64,000 bases of DNA from Muribaculaceae bacterium (GTDB lineage Bacteria; Bacteroidota; Bacteroidia; Bacteroidales; Muribaculaceae), in assembly GCA_022484565.1 (NCBI GenBank), contig JAKVKZ010000006.1, forward strand, positions 1-64,000, given 5' to 3'. Below the pieces are notes generated by a model. The model worked only from the letters and a program-made list of their open reading frames with translations, made no database searches and was not told the origin of the DNA. The position numbers and the translations under genes are program-made. Positions 40,598-47,788 of the stretch are shown in pieces. How positions within the stretch are numbered: the stretch's first letter is position 1; every line of letters starts with the position of its first letter.

Positions 40598-41743
40598 ATG
40601 CAAAAGAAAATCATAGTAGCTATCGACTCTTTGAAAGGATGTCTTTCTTCTGAAGAAGCTAATGAAGCAGCTTGCAAGGGTATAAAAGCTGTTTTACCTG
40701 ATTGTCATGTAACTGCAATTCCAGTCAGCGACGGCGGTGAGGGAATGATGGAAGCGTTTTTGGCTGCAAAGGGCGGCGAAAAGGTGTCAATAAGAAGCTA
40801 TGATCCTCTGTTGCGCCCAATTGATGCCGAATACGTTATTAGCGATAAAGGCAAAACCGCAATTATCGAAATGGCCAAATGTGCAGGCCTTACTTTGCTG
40901 AAGAAATGGGAGCAGAATCCTATGGAGACTTCCTCCTATGGTTTTGGCATCATGTTGAAGGATGCGCTTGAGCGTGATTGCAGGAACATAATCATCGGTA
41001 TTGGGGGCAGTGCCACCAACGATGGCGGTATGGGAATGCTCACCGCCCTCGGCTTTTCCTTTTTCGACAAAAACGGCGATGAAATCGATTATGGTTACGG
41101 CAAGGATATGCTAAAGGCCGAAAGAATCGCAAGTTTCACAGTCCCGACAAACGCCATCAACCGTTGCCGTATCACCGTGGCCTGCGACGTGGACAATCCA
41201 TTCTATGGCGAAAATGGCTCAGCACGCATCTTTGCCCGTCAAAAGGGTGCTGACGAGGACATGATGGATGAACTCGACAAAGGCATGCGCAACATTGCTA
41301 CTATATATTTCCGTTTCACAGGCAAGGATATTTCCTACATGGCTGGTGCAGGTGCTGCCGGCGGTATGGGTGGCGCTCTTATGGCAATGCTCAATGCAAA
41401 GTTGAAAACCGGAATCGACATGCTTCTCGATTATGTGGATTTCAACCGCAAAATCAAGGGAGCCGACTTGGTAATTACCGGCGAAGGTCAAATCGACCGC
41501 CAGACGCTTATGGGCAAAGTCCCTTATGGCATCATGCTTCGTGCTCAGAAGAAGGGCGTTCCTACTATTGCCATTGCCGGAATGGTCAATGATGAGCCGA
41601 TGCTACTAAATGCAGGATTTAATGGGATTTTCTCGATTAATCCGCCCAAAACCACACTTTGCGAAGCAATTAAGCCTGAAACGGCTAAAGCCAATATCGA
41701 ATCAACTATTAAAACCATTCTAACGAATAAATTCGACTTATGA
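40598..41743 (+). CDS. Glycerate kinase
   Basis: 381 residues from ATG 40598. The type II (GarK/GlxK) marks are IIVAIDSLKGCLSSEEANEA, PVSDGGEGMMEAFLA, AIIEMAKCAGLTLL, IIIGIGGSATNDGGMGMLTA, MAGAGAAGGMGGALMAM and LVITGEGQIDRQTLMGK. It phosphorylates glycerate to 2- or 3-phosphoglycerate. Its stop overlaps the next gene's start by four bases (ATGA), so the pair is translationally coupled. Confidence 0.95.
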   Translation: MQKKIIVAIDSLKGCLSSEEANEAACKGIKAVLPDCHVTAIPVSDGGEGMMEAFLAAKGGEKVSIRSYDPLLRPIDAEYVISDKGKTAIIEMAKCAGLTLLKKWEQNPMETSSYGFGIMLKDALERDCRNIIIGIGGSATNDGGMGMLTALGFSFFDKNGDEIDYGYGKDMLKAERIASFTVPTNAINRCRITVACDVDNPFYGENGSARIFARQKGADEDMMDELDKGMRNIATIYFRFTGKDISYMAGAGAAGGMGGALMAMLNAKLKTGIDMLLDYVDFNRKIKGADLVITGEGQIDRQTLMGKVPYGIMLRAQKKGVPTIAIAGMVNDEPMLLNAGFNGIFSINPPKTTLCEAIKPETAKANIESTIKTILTNKFDL

Positions 41744-43110
41744 AGAACATTGCAGCTGCCTTAATGCTCGTTTTGTCGATTCTAACGATGAAATCGGCAG
41801 AAATCGTCTGCGGTGACTGGTCAGGAAAGCTGAATGTCGGGCCACAAAGTCTGACTATAGTTCTGCACATCACCCAACATGGCGATTCGCTGGTCTCCTT
41901 ACTCGATAGCCCTGACCAGGGTGCAAGCGGAATTCCGACTTCATCCACGAGTTTCTCAAGTGACTCCACTTTGAAAGTTGCCATTGATATGCTTCATGCG
42001 TCTTACACCGCCAAGTTGCAACCCGACGGCAAATCGCTTGTCGGAATTTTCAATCAAATGATGAATTTCGATTTGACGCTTACCAAAATAAGCAAAGAAG
42101 ATGAGGCAAACTTGACGAAACGCCCACAGGACCCAGTTCCTCCGCTCCCTTACAAAAGCGATGAAGTGAAATTCGTTGATAAGATTGATGGCGACACTCT
42201 CGCTGGAACCCTCACTTATCCTGCGTCAGGCAATAAATTCCATGCAGTAGTGCTGGTGAATGGCAGCGGAGCACAAAATCGCAATGAGGAAATCTTTGGG
42301 CATAGGCCATTTCTCGTTTTGAGCGACTATCTCACCCGCCATGGAATTGCCGTGCTGCGATATGACGACCGTGGAATTGGACAATCATCAGGAACGACAA
42401 AAGGCACAACGACCGTCAACATGTCGCACGATGCCGAAGCTGCGCTTGATTTTCTTGCTGCACAGAAATGTGTTGATAAAAATAGAATCGGAATTATCGG
42501 CCACAGTGAAGGGGGCATGATTGCCCTGATAGAGGCGGCCAACAATCCTAAAGTGAAATTTATAGCGACTCTTGCAGCCCCTGGAGTGAAAGGCGACAGC
42601 CTAATGAAAAAGCAAAATGAAATGATAATTAAGGCCAACGGCCTTAATCCCGATGCCGCTACGCTCTCCATAATTGGTAGGCTGTATTCTATCCTTGCCA
42701 ACTCTTCCAGCTTGGAAAAGAAGAAGGAAGAACTTAAGAGCTTTCTCCAAATAACGCCTCAATTAATCGGCAATAACATAGATATCAACGAGGCTGTTGA
42801 AGCTTATTGCAGCCCTTGGATGCTTTATTTCGTGAATTATGACCCGACCGAGAATATAAGGCGTGTGAAATGCCCTGTCCTTGCCATGAATGGGACTCTC
42901 GACGGACAAGTTGACTGCGAGACAAATCTTGGAGCGATAATTAACGGCATTAAAGGCGGGAACCTTACCGCCAAACGCTATGAAGGCCTCAACCATCTCT
43001 TCCAGCACTGCAATGGCTGGGTTGGCAGTATGAATTATGGTTCATTCAAGGAAACCATGAGTGAAGAGGTCATGAGCGATATTGCCACTTGGATTCTGAA
43101 TCTGAAATAA
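41740..43110 (+). CDS. Exported alpha/beta hydrolase
   Basis: 456 residues with a signal peptide (MKNIAAALMLVLSILTMKSA). The N-terminal 130 residues form a beta-rich domain (ICGDWSGKL-like VCGDWSGKLNVGPQSL), then an alpha/beta hydrolase domain: oxyanion region VLVNGSGAQNRNE, LRYDDRGIGQSSG, nucleophile elbow IGIIGHSEGGMIAL (Ser), Asp in AMNGTLDGQV and His in GLNHLFQ. It resembles Bacteroidetes serine aminopeptidase-like hydrolases; the substrate is unknown. It is coupled to the glycerate kinase by a 4-base overlap. Confidence 0.88.
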   Translation: MKNIAAALMLVLSILTMKSAEIVCGDWSGKLNVGPQSLTIVLHITQHGDSLVSLLDSPDQGASGIPTSSTSFSSDSTLKVAIDMLHASYTAKLQPDGKSLVGIFNQMMNFDLTLTKISKEDEANLTKRPQDPVPPLPYKSDEVKFVDKIDGDTLAGTLTYPASGNKFHAVVLVNGSGAQNRNEEIFGHRPFLVLSDYLTRHGIAVLRYDDRGIGQSSGTTKGTTTVNMSHDAEAALDFLAAQKCVDKNRIGIIGHSEGGMIALIEAANNPKVKFIATLAAPGVKGDSLMKKQNEMIIKANGLNPDAATLSIIGRLYSILANSSSLEKKKEELKSFLQITPQLIGNNIDINEAVEAYCSPWMLYFVNYDPTENIRRVKCPVLAMNGTLDGQVDCETNLGAIINGIKGGNLTAKRYEGLNHLFQHCNGWVGSMNYGSFKETMSEEVMSDIATWILNLK

Positions 43111-43178
43111 TTTTCTCGGATTTCCTTTTTTCTTGAACAACTACTTTTCCGTTTCGCTATCTTGCCTGACGTAACCGA

Positions 43179-43652
43179 TTAAAATTCGGCGAAACAAAGC
43201 GGAAGAAGGTCTTTTATGCCTCCACGGAACACATAGATTTCATTTGAGCCATAAAGCAGCACTTCGATTGGCTTTCCTGCAAGATGCTCGTATTCGAGTA
43301 AGGCCTGACGGCATGCGCCACATGGTGCTACGGGATTTGCCTGAAATTCACCGCGTGTGAACGAAGCTATCGCAAGTTTCTTGAATGGCACACCGGGGAA
43401 TTTTGCCGACGCATAAAAGGCTGCGGTCCGCTCAGCGCACGTTCCCGACGGAAATGCGGCATTTTCCTGATTGGCTCCAGTGATGATTTCGCCATTGTCA
43501 AGAAGTATGGCGGCGCCTACATTGAATTTGCTGTAAGGAGCATACGAGCGCTTCGTGGCATCTTTTGCAAGGTCAATTAATTTTTTATCCTCTTCAGTTA
43601 ACTCATTATATGAGTAAACTATTATCTTTGCAGTGATATTTTTCTCTTTCAT
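43179..43652 (-). CDS. cdd: Cytidine deaminase
   Basis: 157 residues from ATG 43652. KRSYAPYSKFNVGAAILLDN, the zinc site and proton donor in PSGTCAERTAAF, and APCGACRQALLE are all canonical. The longer open frame to 43736 is excluded by the -7 box at 43675-43682. It deaminates cytidine and deoxycytidine to uridine in pyrimidine salvage. Its start codon lies 11 bases from the start of the divergent glucosaminidase gene, whose promoter is inside cdd. Confidence 0.96.
   Translation of the reverse strand: MKEKNITAKIIVYSYNELTEEDKKLIDLAKDATKRSYAPYSKFNVGAAILLDNGEIITGANQENAAFPSGTCAERTAAFYASAKFPGVPFKKLAIASFTRGEFQANPVAPCGACRQALLEYEHLAGKPIEVLLYGSNEIYVFRGGIKDLLPLCFAEF
43623..43630 (+). promoter_or_regulatory. 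-7 box TATCTTTG for the glucosaminidase, inside cdd
   Basis: A full TAnnTTTG match within the first codons of cdd, 33 bases upstream of ATG 43664. Confidence 0.5.
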
Positions 43653-43663
43653 ATAAATTGGTA

Positions 43664-44641
43664 ATGATTTTACGCAAATATATTCAATATTTTTCATTCC
43701 ACAATAATAAATGCCGATTTTCACTGTTTTTGGCATTATTCATGGCATTCTCCACTTATGCACAAAAACAGCAGACAGCCGCTTTCCTCAACTATATTGA
43801 CCAGTTCAAGGCCATTGCAATCGCCCAGCAGCAGGAATATGGAATCCCGGCAAGTATCACTCTCGCCCAGGGCTTACTTGAAAGCCAGGCGGGGTCAAGC
43901 CCACTTGCAACTGAAGGGAACAACCATTTCGGCATAAAGTGCCACAAGGAATGGACGGGCGATGTAATTTACCACGATGACGATGCCATGCAGGAATGTT
44001 TCCGAAAATACGACAATCCCGCACAATCCTACGAAGACCACGCAAAATTTCTGAAACGTAAACGCTACGCACCTCTTTATAGCCTCAATGTCACTGATTA
44101 CAAAAGTTGGGCGCAAACCCTAAAATCGTGCGGTTATGCCACCGACCCATCATATCCGGACAAATTAATCGACATTATTGAGCGATATGAGCTTTACCGT
44201 TTCGACAGTAATCAACCGATAGTTGCTGAAAAGCAGAGTGTAACTGGAGATGAATCGCTCGAACATGAGGAAGAAGCTCCAATTCTCGATGAAACCTCAA
44301 TGATTCATATTGTACGGCAGAAATGGGGATTGCGTTACATCGTCACACACGATGGTGATACATTCGATAAAATTTGCGATGAATTCGGACTTAAGAAAGA
44401 AAAATTACTCGAATTCAATGACCTCGGAGACAAACCATCAATAAAATCAGGTTGTGTGTTGTATTTACAGGAAAAGGAGAAATGTGCAGCCATCGGTAAC
44501 GACTCTTATACAGTAAAAACAGGCGACACTCTTAGAAGCATCTCTCAAGAATATGGAATCCGGCTCAAAAATCTCTGCAAGTTGAACAGCATTGCCGAAA
44601 ACCACAAAATAAAAGTTGGACAAACGTTGCTCCTGCGTTGA
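43664..44641 (+). CDS. Exported glucosaminidase-domain protein with two LysM repeats
   Basis: 325 residues from ATG 43664, with an N-terminal signal region (CRFSLFLALFMAFSTYAQ). The glucosaminidase (endo-beta-N-acetylglucosaminidase) domain at about 40-185 has IPASITLAQGLLESQAGSS with the catalytic Glu, NHFGIKCHKEWTG, and FRKYDNPAQSYEDHAKFL. Two C-terminal LysM domains (about 225-275: RYIVTHDGDTFDKICDEFGL; 282-325: SYTVKTGDTLRSISQEYGI) bind peptidoglycan. It is probably a periplasmic cell-wall hydrolase. It is divergent from cdd with interlocked promoters. Confidence 0.93.
   Translation: MILRKYIQYFSFHNNKCRFSLFLALFMAFSTYAQKQQTAAFLNYIDQFKAIAIAQQQEYGIPASITLAQGLLESQAGSSPLATEGNNHFGIKCHKEWTGDVIYHDDDAMQECFRKYDNPAQSYEDHAKFLKRKRYAPLYSLNVTDYKSWAQTLKSCGYATDPSYPDKLIDIIERYELYRFDSNQPIVAEKQSVTGDESLEHEEEAPILDETSMIHIVRQKWGLRYIVTHDGDTFDKICDEFGLKKEKLLEFNDLGDKPSIKSGCVLYLQEKEKCAAIGNDSYTVKTGDTLRSISQEYGIRLKNLCKLNSIAENHKIKVGQTLLLR
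43675..43682 (-). promoter_or_regulatory. -7 box TATATTTG for cdd, inside the glucosaminidase gene
   Basis: A minus-strand TAnnTTTG match 22 bases upstream of ATG 43652, located in the first codons of the divergent gene. Confidence 0.55.
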
Positions 44642-44860
44642 AAAGACACGTAAAACAGGAAAAAATCAAAAAAATCGGCAAAAAAATTTTCAACACTTTT
44701 AATAGAAAAGATATAAGCCCAATTTTTTGCGTTTTACTGCCGAATTCATCGACTTTTTTTGAATTATTTGTTTTGTGGAACGTTATCGGACAAATCGTAA
44801 AAATTGCCACTTTTCGTGCTGAAATACACGCATTTAGCATCAAAAAAAGTTTCATTTTTT
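44642..44860. other. A/T-rich gene-free stretch
   Basis: Between the LysM gene and the promoter of the polysaccharide operon; low complexity, no gene, no repeat and no clear terminator. Confidence 0.4.
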
Positions 44861-44891
44861 TTTGTTTATAAGAAAAGAATATCTACTTTTG
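44861..44891 (+). promoter_or_regulatory. Complete Bacteroidetes promoter for the HEAT-synthase-exporter operon
   Basis: TTTG (44861-44864), 19-base spacer, TACTTTTG (44884-44891). It gives a leader of about 185 bases before ATG 45084. Confidence 0.75.
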
Positions 44892-44897
44892 CGTTGT

Positions 44898-45083
44898 CGT
44901 ATGGCCGAAATAGGATTTCGACAGAGCTATTTTTGACGCAAACGATGCGTTGCTTGAAGACTATTAATAATTAACAAATATACTACTAATACTTGAAAAT
45001 TCACAGAGACAATAAAGCCTCTCCGCTTTGGAGAAGGTGGACATTGTTATCTATGGGCTTTCAAGCGCGAAGAAACAAAACAA
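44898..45083 (+). promoter_or_regulatory. Structured 5' leader, possible pseudoknot
   Basis: It holds a perfect hairpin CGAAAT-AGG-ATTTCG (44906-44920) and, farther on, TCTCC-GCTTT-GGAGA (45020-45034). GACAAT (45008-45013) can pair with ATTGTT (45043-45048), and AAAGCC (45014-45019) with GGCTTT (45056-45061); the two pairings cross, forming an H-type pseudoknot around the second hairpin about 20 bases before the start codon. No known riboswitch class was recognised. Confidence 0.4.
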
Positions 45084-46277
45084 ATGGATAATACTTTGGA
45101 ATATGGAATAGGGTATTTATCGTACTATTATTTATATCTTTACGATATTTTTATAGGTTTTTCGCTGATTATACGCATTTGTGTTCTTGTAATACTGGCG
45201 TCGACTGCGATGGGCCTGTATCTTCTTTTTCAGACGATATACCTCTACCTCCGCAAGCACAAAGACCTGAAAATTTATAACAAATTCAAGGCAGATTACC
45301 GCGACACTATCAATCGGTTGGGTAATCTTTCCAGTATCTACACTCCTGAAGAAATTGCGGAAATGATGAATTACGACCGCCGCAAGCCTTTCTCCGACCG
45401 TGAACGCCGTCTGTTCATCCAACTTCTTGTGGAAATGAAAGTAGAAATAGGTGAGGGACTCAACCGCACCAATTTCCACAACATAATTGTGGCATTCGAC
45501 CTGCCTCACTTTTTCGAGCGTGAGTTGCAGTATGCGAAAGTGAAATATCGCGTACGTCTTCTCACTTGGCTCCGATTCCTTGAAGAGAGCGTTCCGGGTG
45601 CCGTAATCATTCCTTTATTATATCATAAGAACGGTATGCTCCGTAAGGCTGCACAGGCAGCGTTCATGTGGAACAGTAAATCTGATCCTTTCCGTTTCTT
45701 CGACAACGAGGATTTTGATAAACGTTACCGTCCTTGGGATAAAATCGACATTCACTCCATTTTCGATAATCGTCAATGTCTTGGCCTTAACATCCCTGAC
45801 CTTGCCCACTGGTTGAAATCTCCGCAAAACAACACCGTGAAGCCGATGTTCGCCAGCGAAATCCGTTATCTGGGTAAGAATGACGAATGTCAATATATGG
45901 TTGAGCCTTTCAGAACGACTGAAAACCAAGAACTGAAGAGCGAAATTGCTCACACTTTCGGTTCTCTGCGCTACCGTGAGAGCGAAAAGCTGATGATCGA
46001 TAGCTACCGCACTCAACCGGAATCAGTGAAGAAATCGATAATTGAATCTGTGGCAGAAATGAACACAGGAAAATCCTTACAATTCCTTTACGACAGCTAC
46101 AATGAGGCAAGTGACTTTGATGTCCGCTTCGCTGCTGCTAAAGGAATGTACAATTACGGCCAGAACGGCCGTCAGATGTTCGAACAGCTGGAACGCCTTG
46201 CAAGTCCTGCCGACTCACGCATTTTCCAGCATATTAAAGACCCTATTATTAATCACAAATACAACGAAGTAATATGA
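45084..46277 (+). CDS. HEAT-repeat membrane protein, first gene of a polysaccharide-synthase operon
   Basis: 397 residues. One or two membrane helices at about 22-55 (FIGFSLIIRICVLVILASTA) are followed by a soluble helical domain with HEAT-like units, best seen in HKNGMLRKAAQAAFMWNS, VKKSIIESVAEMNTGKSLQF and DFDVRFAAAKGMYNYGQNG. It probably faces the cytoplasm and could scaffold or regulate the synthase encoded next. It overlaps that gene by four bases (ATGA). The first gene behind the promoter at 44861-44891. The exact family name is not known to me. Confidence 0.8.
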   Translation: MDNTLEYGIGYLSYYYLYLYDIFIGFSLIIRICVLVILASTAMGLYLLFQTIYLYLRKHKDLKIYNKFKADYRDTINRLGNLSSIYTPEEIAEMMNYDRRKPFSDRERRLFIQLLVEMKVEIGEGLNRTNFHNIIVAFDLPHFFERELQYAKVKYRVRLLTWLRFLEESVPGAVIIPLLYHKNGMLRKAAQAAFMWNSKSDPFRFFDNEDFDKRYRPWDKIDIHSIFDNRQCLGLNIPDLAHWLKSPQNNTVKPMFASEIRYLGKNDECQYMVEPFRTTENQELKSEIAHTFGSLRYRESEKLMIDSYRTQPESVKKSIIESVAEMNTGKSLQFLYDSYNEASDFDVRFAAAKGMYNYGQNGRQMFEQLERLASPADSRIFQHIKDPIINHKYNEVI

Positions 46278-47788
46278 AAGAGTTCATACTTGATTTCTAC
46301 GGATACTTCGTATTCTTTTATAGCTTAGCGCTGATTCTTTCTTACATCACGCTGATGGTCTTGAGCTTTTCCTCACAGAAAAGGCAGAAGACATTCTTCA
46401 GCTTGCCGTATGTGAAGAAGATGCTGACTGACTCACCATACACCCCAGGTATTTCAATTATCGCCCCTGCCTACAACGAGGAGAAAACAATTCTTGATAA
46501 CGTGCACTCTCTTTTGAGTGTGGATTATCCGAAATTCGAGGTTGTCATTGTCAACGATGGTAGTACTGACAGCACGCTTGAAAAGCTTATAGATGAATTC
46601 GAACTTGTGCAGGTTCCTTTCGCTTACCGCGAACGCGTTAAGAGTGAGCCGGTTCGTAGAGTGTTCCAATCGAAGAACAAGAACTACGATAAGCTCACCG
46701 TTGTCGATAAGAAGAATGGTGGTACAAAGGCCGATGCCTCCAACGCAGGTGTCAACGTTGCCAAATATCCCTACTTCATCGATACCGATGTGGACTGCAT
46801 CATTGATGTAAACGCGCTCTACCGACTGATTTGGCCGGTACTTACCTCCCACAAGCGTGTAATTGCAGTCAGCTCTACCATGCTTATGAGTAATGGTTGC
46901 CGCATCGAAAATGGTGTCTTGATTAAGGAAAAAGTTCCTCACACACCAGTGCCATTGTTCCAGCAGCTTGAATATATGCGCTCATTCCTTGTCAGCAAGA
47001 TGGGATGGGCAACTTTGAACGCTATTCCTAACGTGTCTGGTGGTTTCGGCTTCTTCGACCGTGAGATTGTTGTCGCTGTCGGCGGTTACGACTCCCAGAG
47101 TTTCGCCGAGGATATGGACTTACTGGTACGTATGGTAATGTACATGTGCGACTTGAACAAACCTTACAAAGTCGATCAGGTGCCTGAGACTTGCTGCTGG
47201 ACTGAAGGACCGCCTACTGTCGGCGTCCTCAACCGTCAGCGTACACGTTGGGCCCGTGGTCTGCTCCAGTACATGAGTGTACACCGTAAGGTGCTCTTGA
47301 ACCCGCACTATAAACAAATGGGTATGTTGACTGTACCTTATCTGTTCTTCTTCGAGTTCATGGCCCCTATCGTGGAAGCCACTGGTTTCGTAGTGTTTAT
47401 TTGGCTTCTTCTCACCAATGGTATCAACTGGACAACCATGTGGATTATATTCCTTATGGTGTATGTGTTCAATATTTTCCTTACCGGTGTGGTTTGCTTC
47501 TTCAGTTACTACGTTGGAGCGAGCTATTGGCGCTCAATTAAGAGCGGATATCTTTTGATTTTTCTTGCTTCACTTTTTGAACCGTTCTTCTATCACCCGA
47601 TGATTACTTTCTTCTCTGTCAAGGGTTATTTAAGCTACTTCACTAAGCGTAACTTCAAGTGGGAAGCAATGAAACGTCAAGGATTCGGAAATCGAGAAGA
47701 GGAATCGAAAGAAAAAGAGAAAACTGCAAGTGGAATGTCTATCTCTGCAGTTCCATTACAACAAAAAAAGGAGGATGAGGCTCAATGA
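46274..47788 (+). CDS. Processive family 2 glycosyltransferase (polysaccharide synthase)
   Basis: 504 residues. An N-terminal helix (YFVFFYSLALILSYITLMVL) is followed by the GT domain: SIIAPAYNEEKTILDN, VVIVNDGSTDST (first D), FIDTDVDCIIDV (DxD), SFAEDMDLLVRM (catalytic D) and VGVLNRQRTRWARGLLQ (QxxRW). All four marks of BcsA/PgaC/NodC-type processive synthases are there. Three or four helices follow at 350-460, forming the translocation pore region, and a charged tail. The product sugar cannot be told. It overlaps both neighbours by four bases. Confidence 0.92.
   Translation: MKEFILDFYGYFVFFYSLALILSYITLMVLSFSSQKRQKTFFSLPYVKKMLTDSPYTPGISIIAPAYNEEKTILDNVHSLLSVDYPKFEVVIVNDGSTDSTLEKLIDEFELVQVPFAYRERVKSEPVRRVFQSKNKNYDKLTVVDKKNGGTKADASNAGVNVAKYPYFIDTDVDCIIDVNALYRLIWPVLTSHKRVIAVSSTMLMSNGCRIENGVLIKEKVPHTPVPLFQQLEYMRSFLVSKMGWATLNAIPNVSGGFGFFDREIVVAVGGYDSQSFAEDMDLLVRMVMYMCDLNKPYKVDQVPETCCWTEGPPTVGVLNRQRTRWARGLLQYMSVHRKVLLNPHYKQMGMLTVPYLFFFEFMAPIVEATGFVVFIWLLLTNGINWTTMWIIFLMVYVFNIFLTGVVCFFSYYVGASYWRSIKSGYLLIFLASLFEPFFYHPMITFFSVKGYLSYFTKRNFKWEAMKRQGFGNREEESKEKEKTASGMSISAVPLQQKKEDEAQ

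Noticed and set aside
44898-45083. tmRNA (a GGATTTCGACAG-like string at about 44913)
   Set aside because: There is no tRNA-like acceptor end, no CCA and no tag reading frame ending in Ala-Ala; it sits as a leader directly before an operon.
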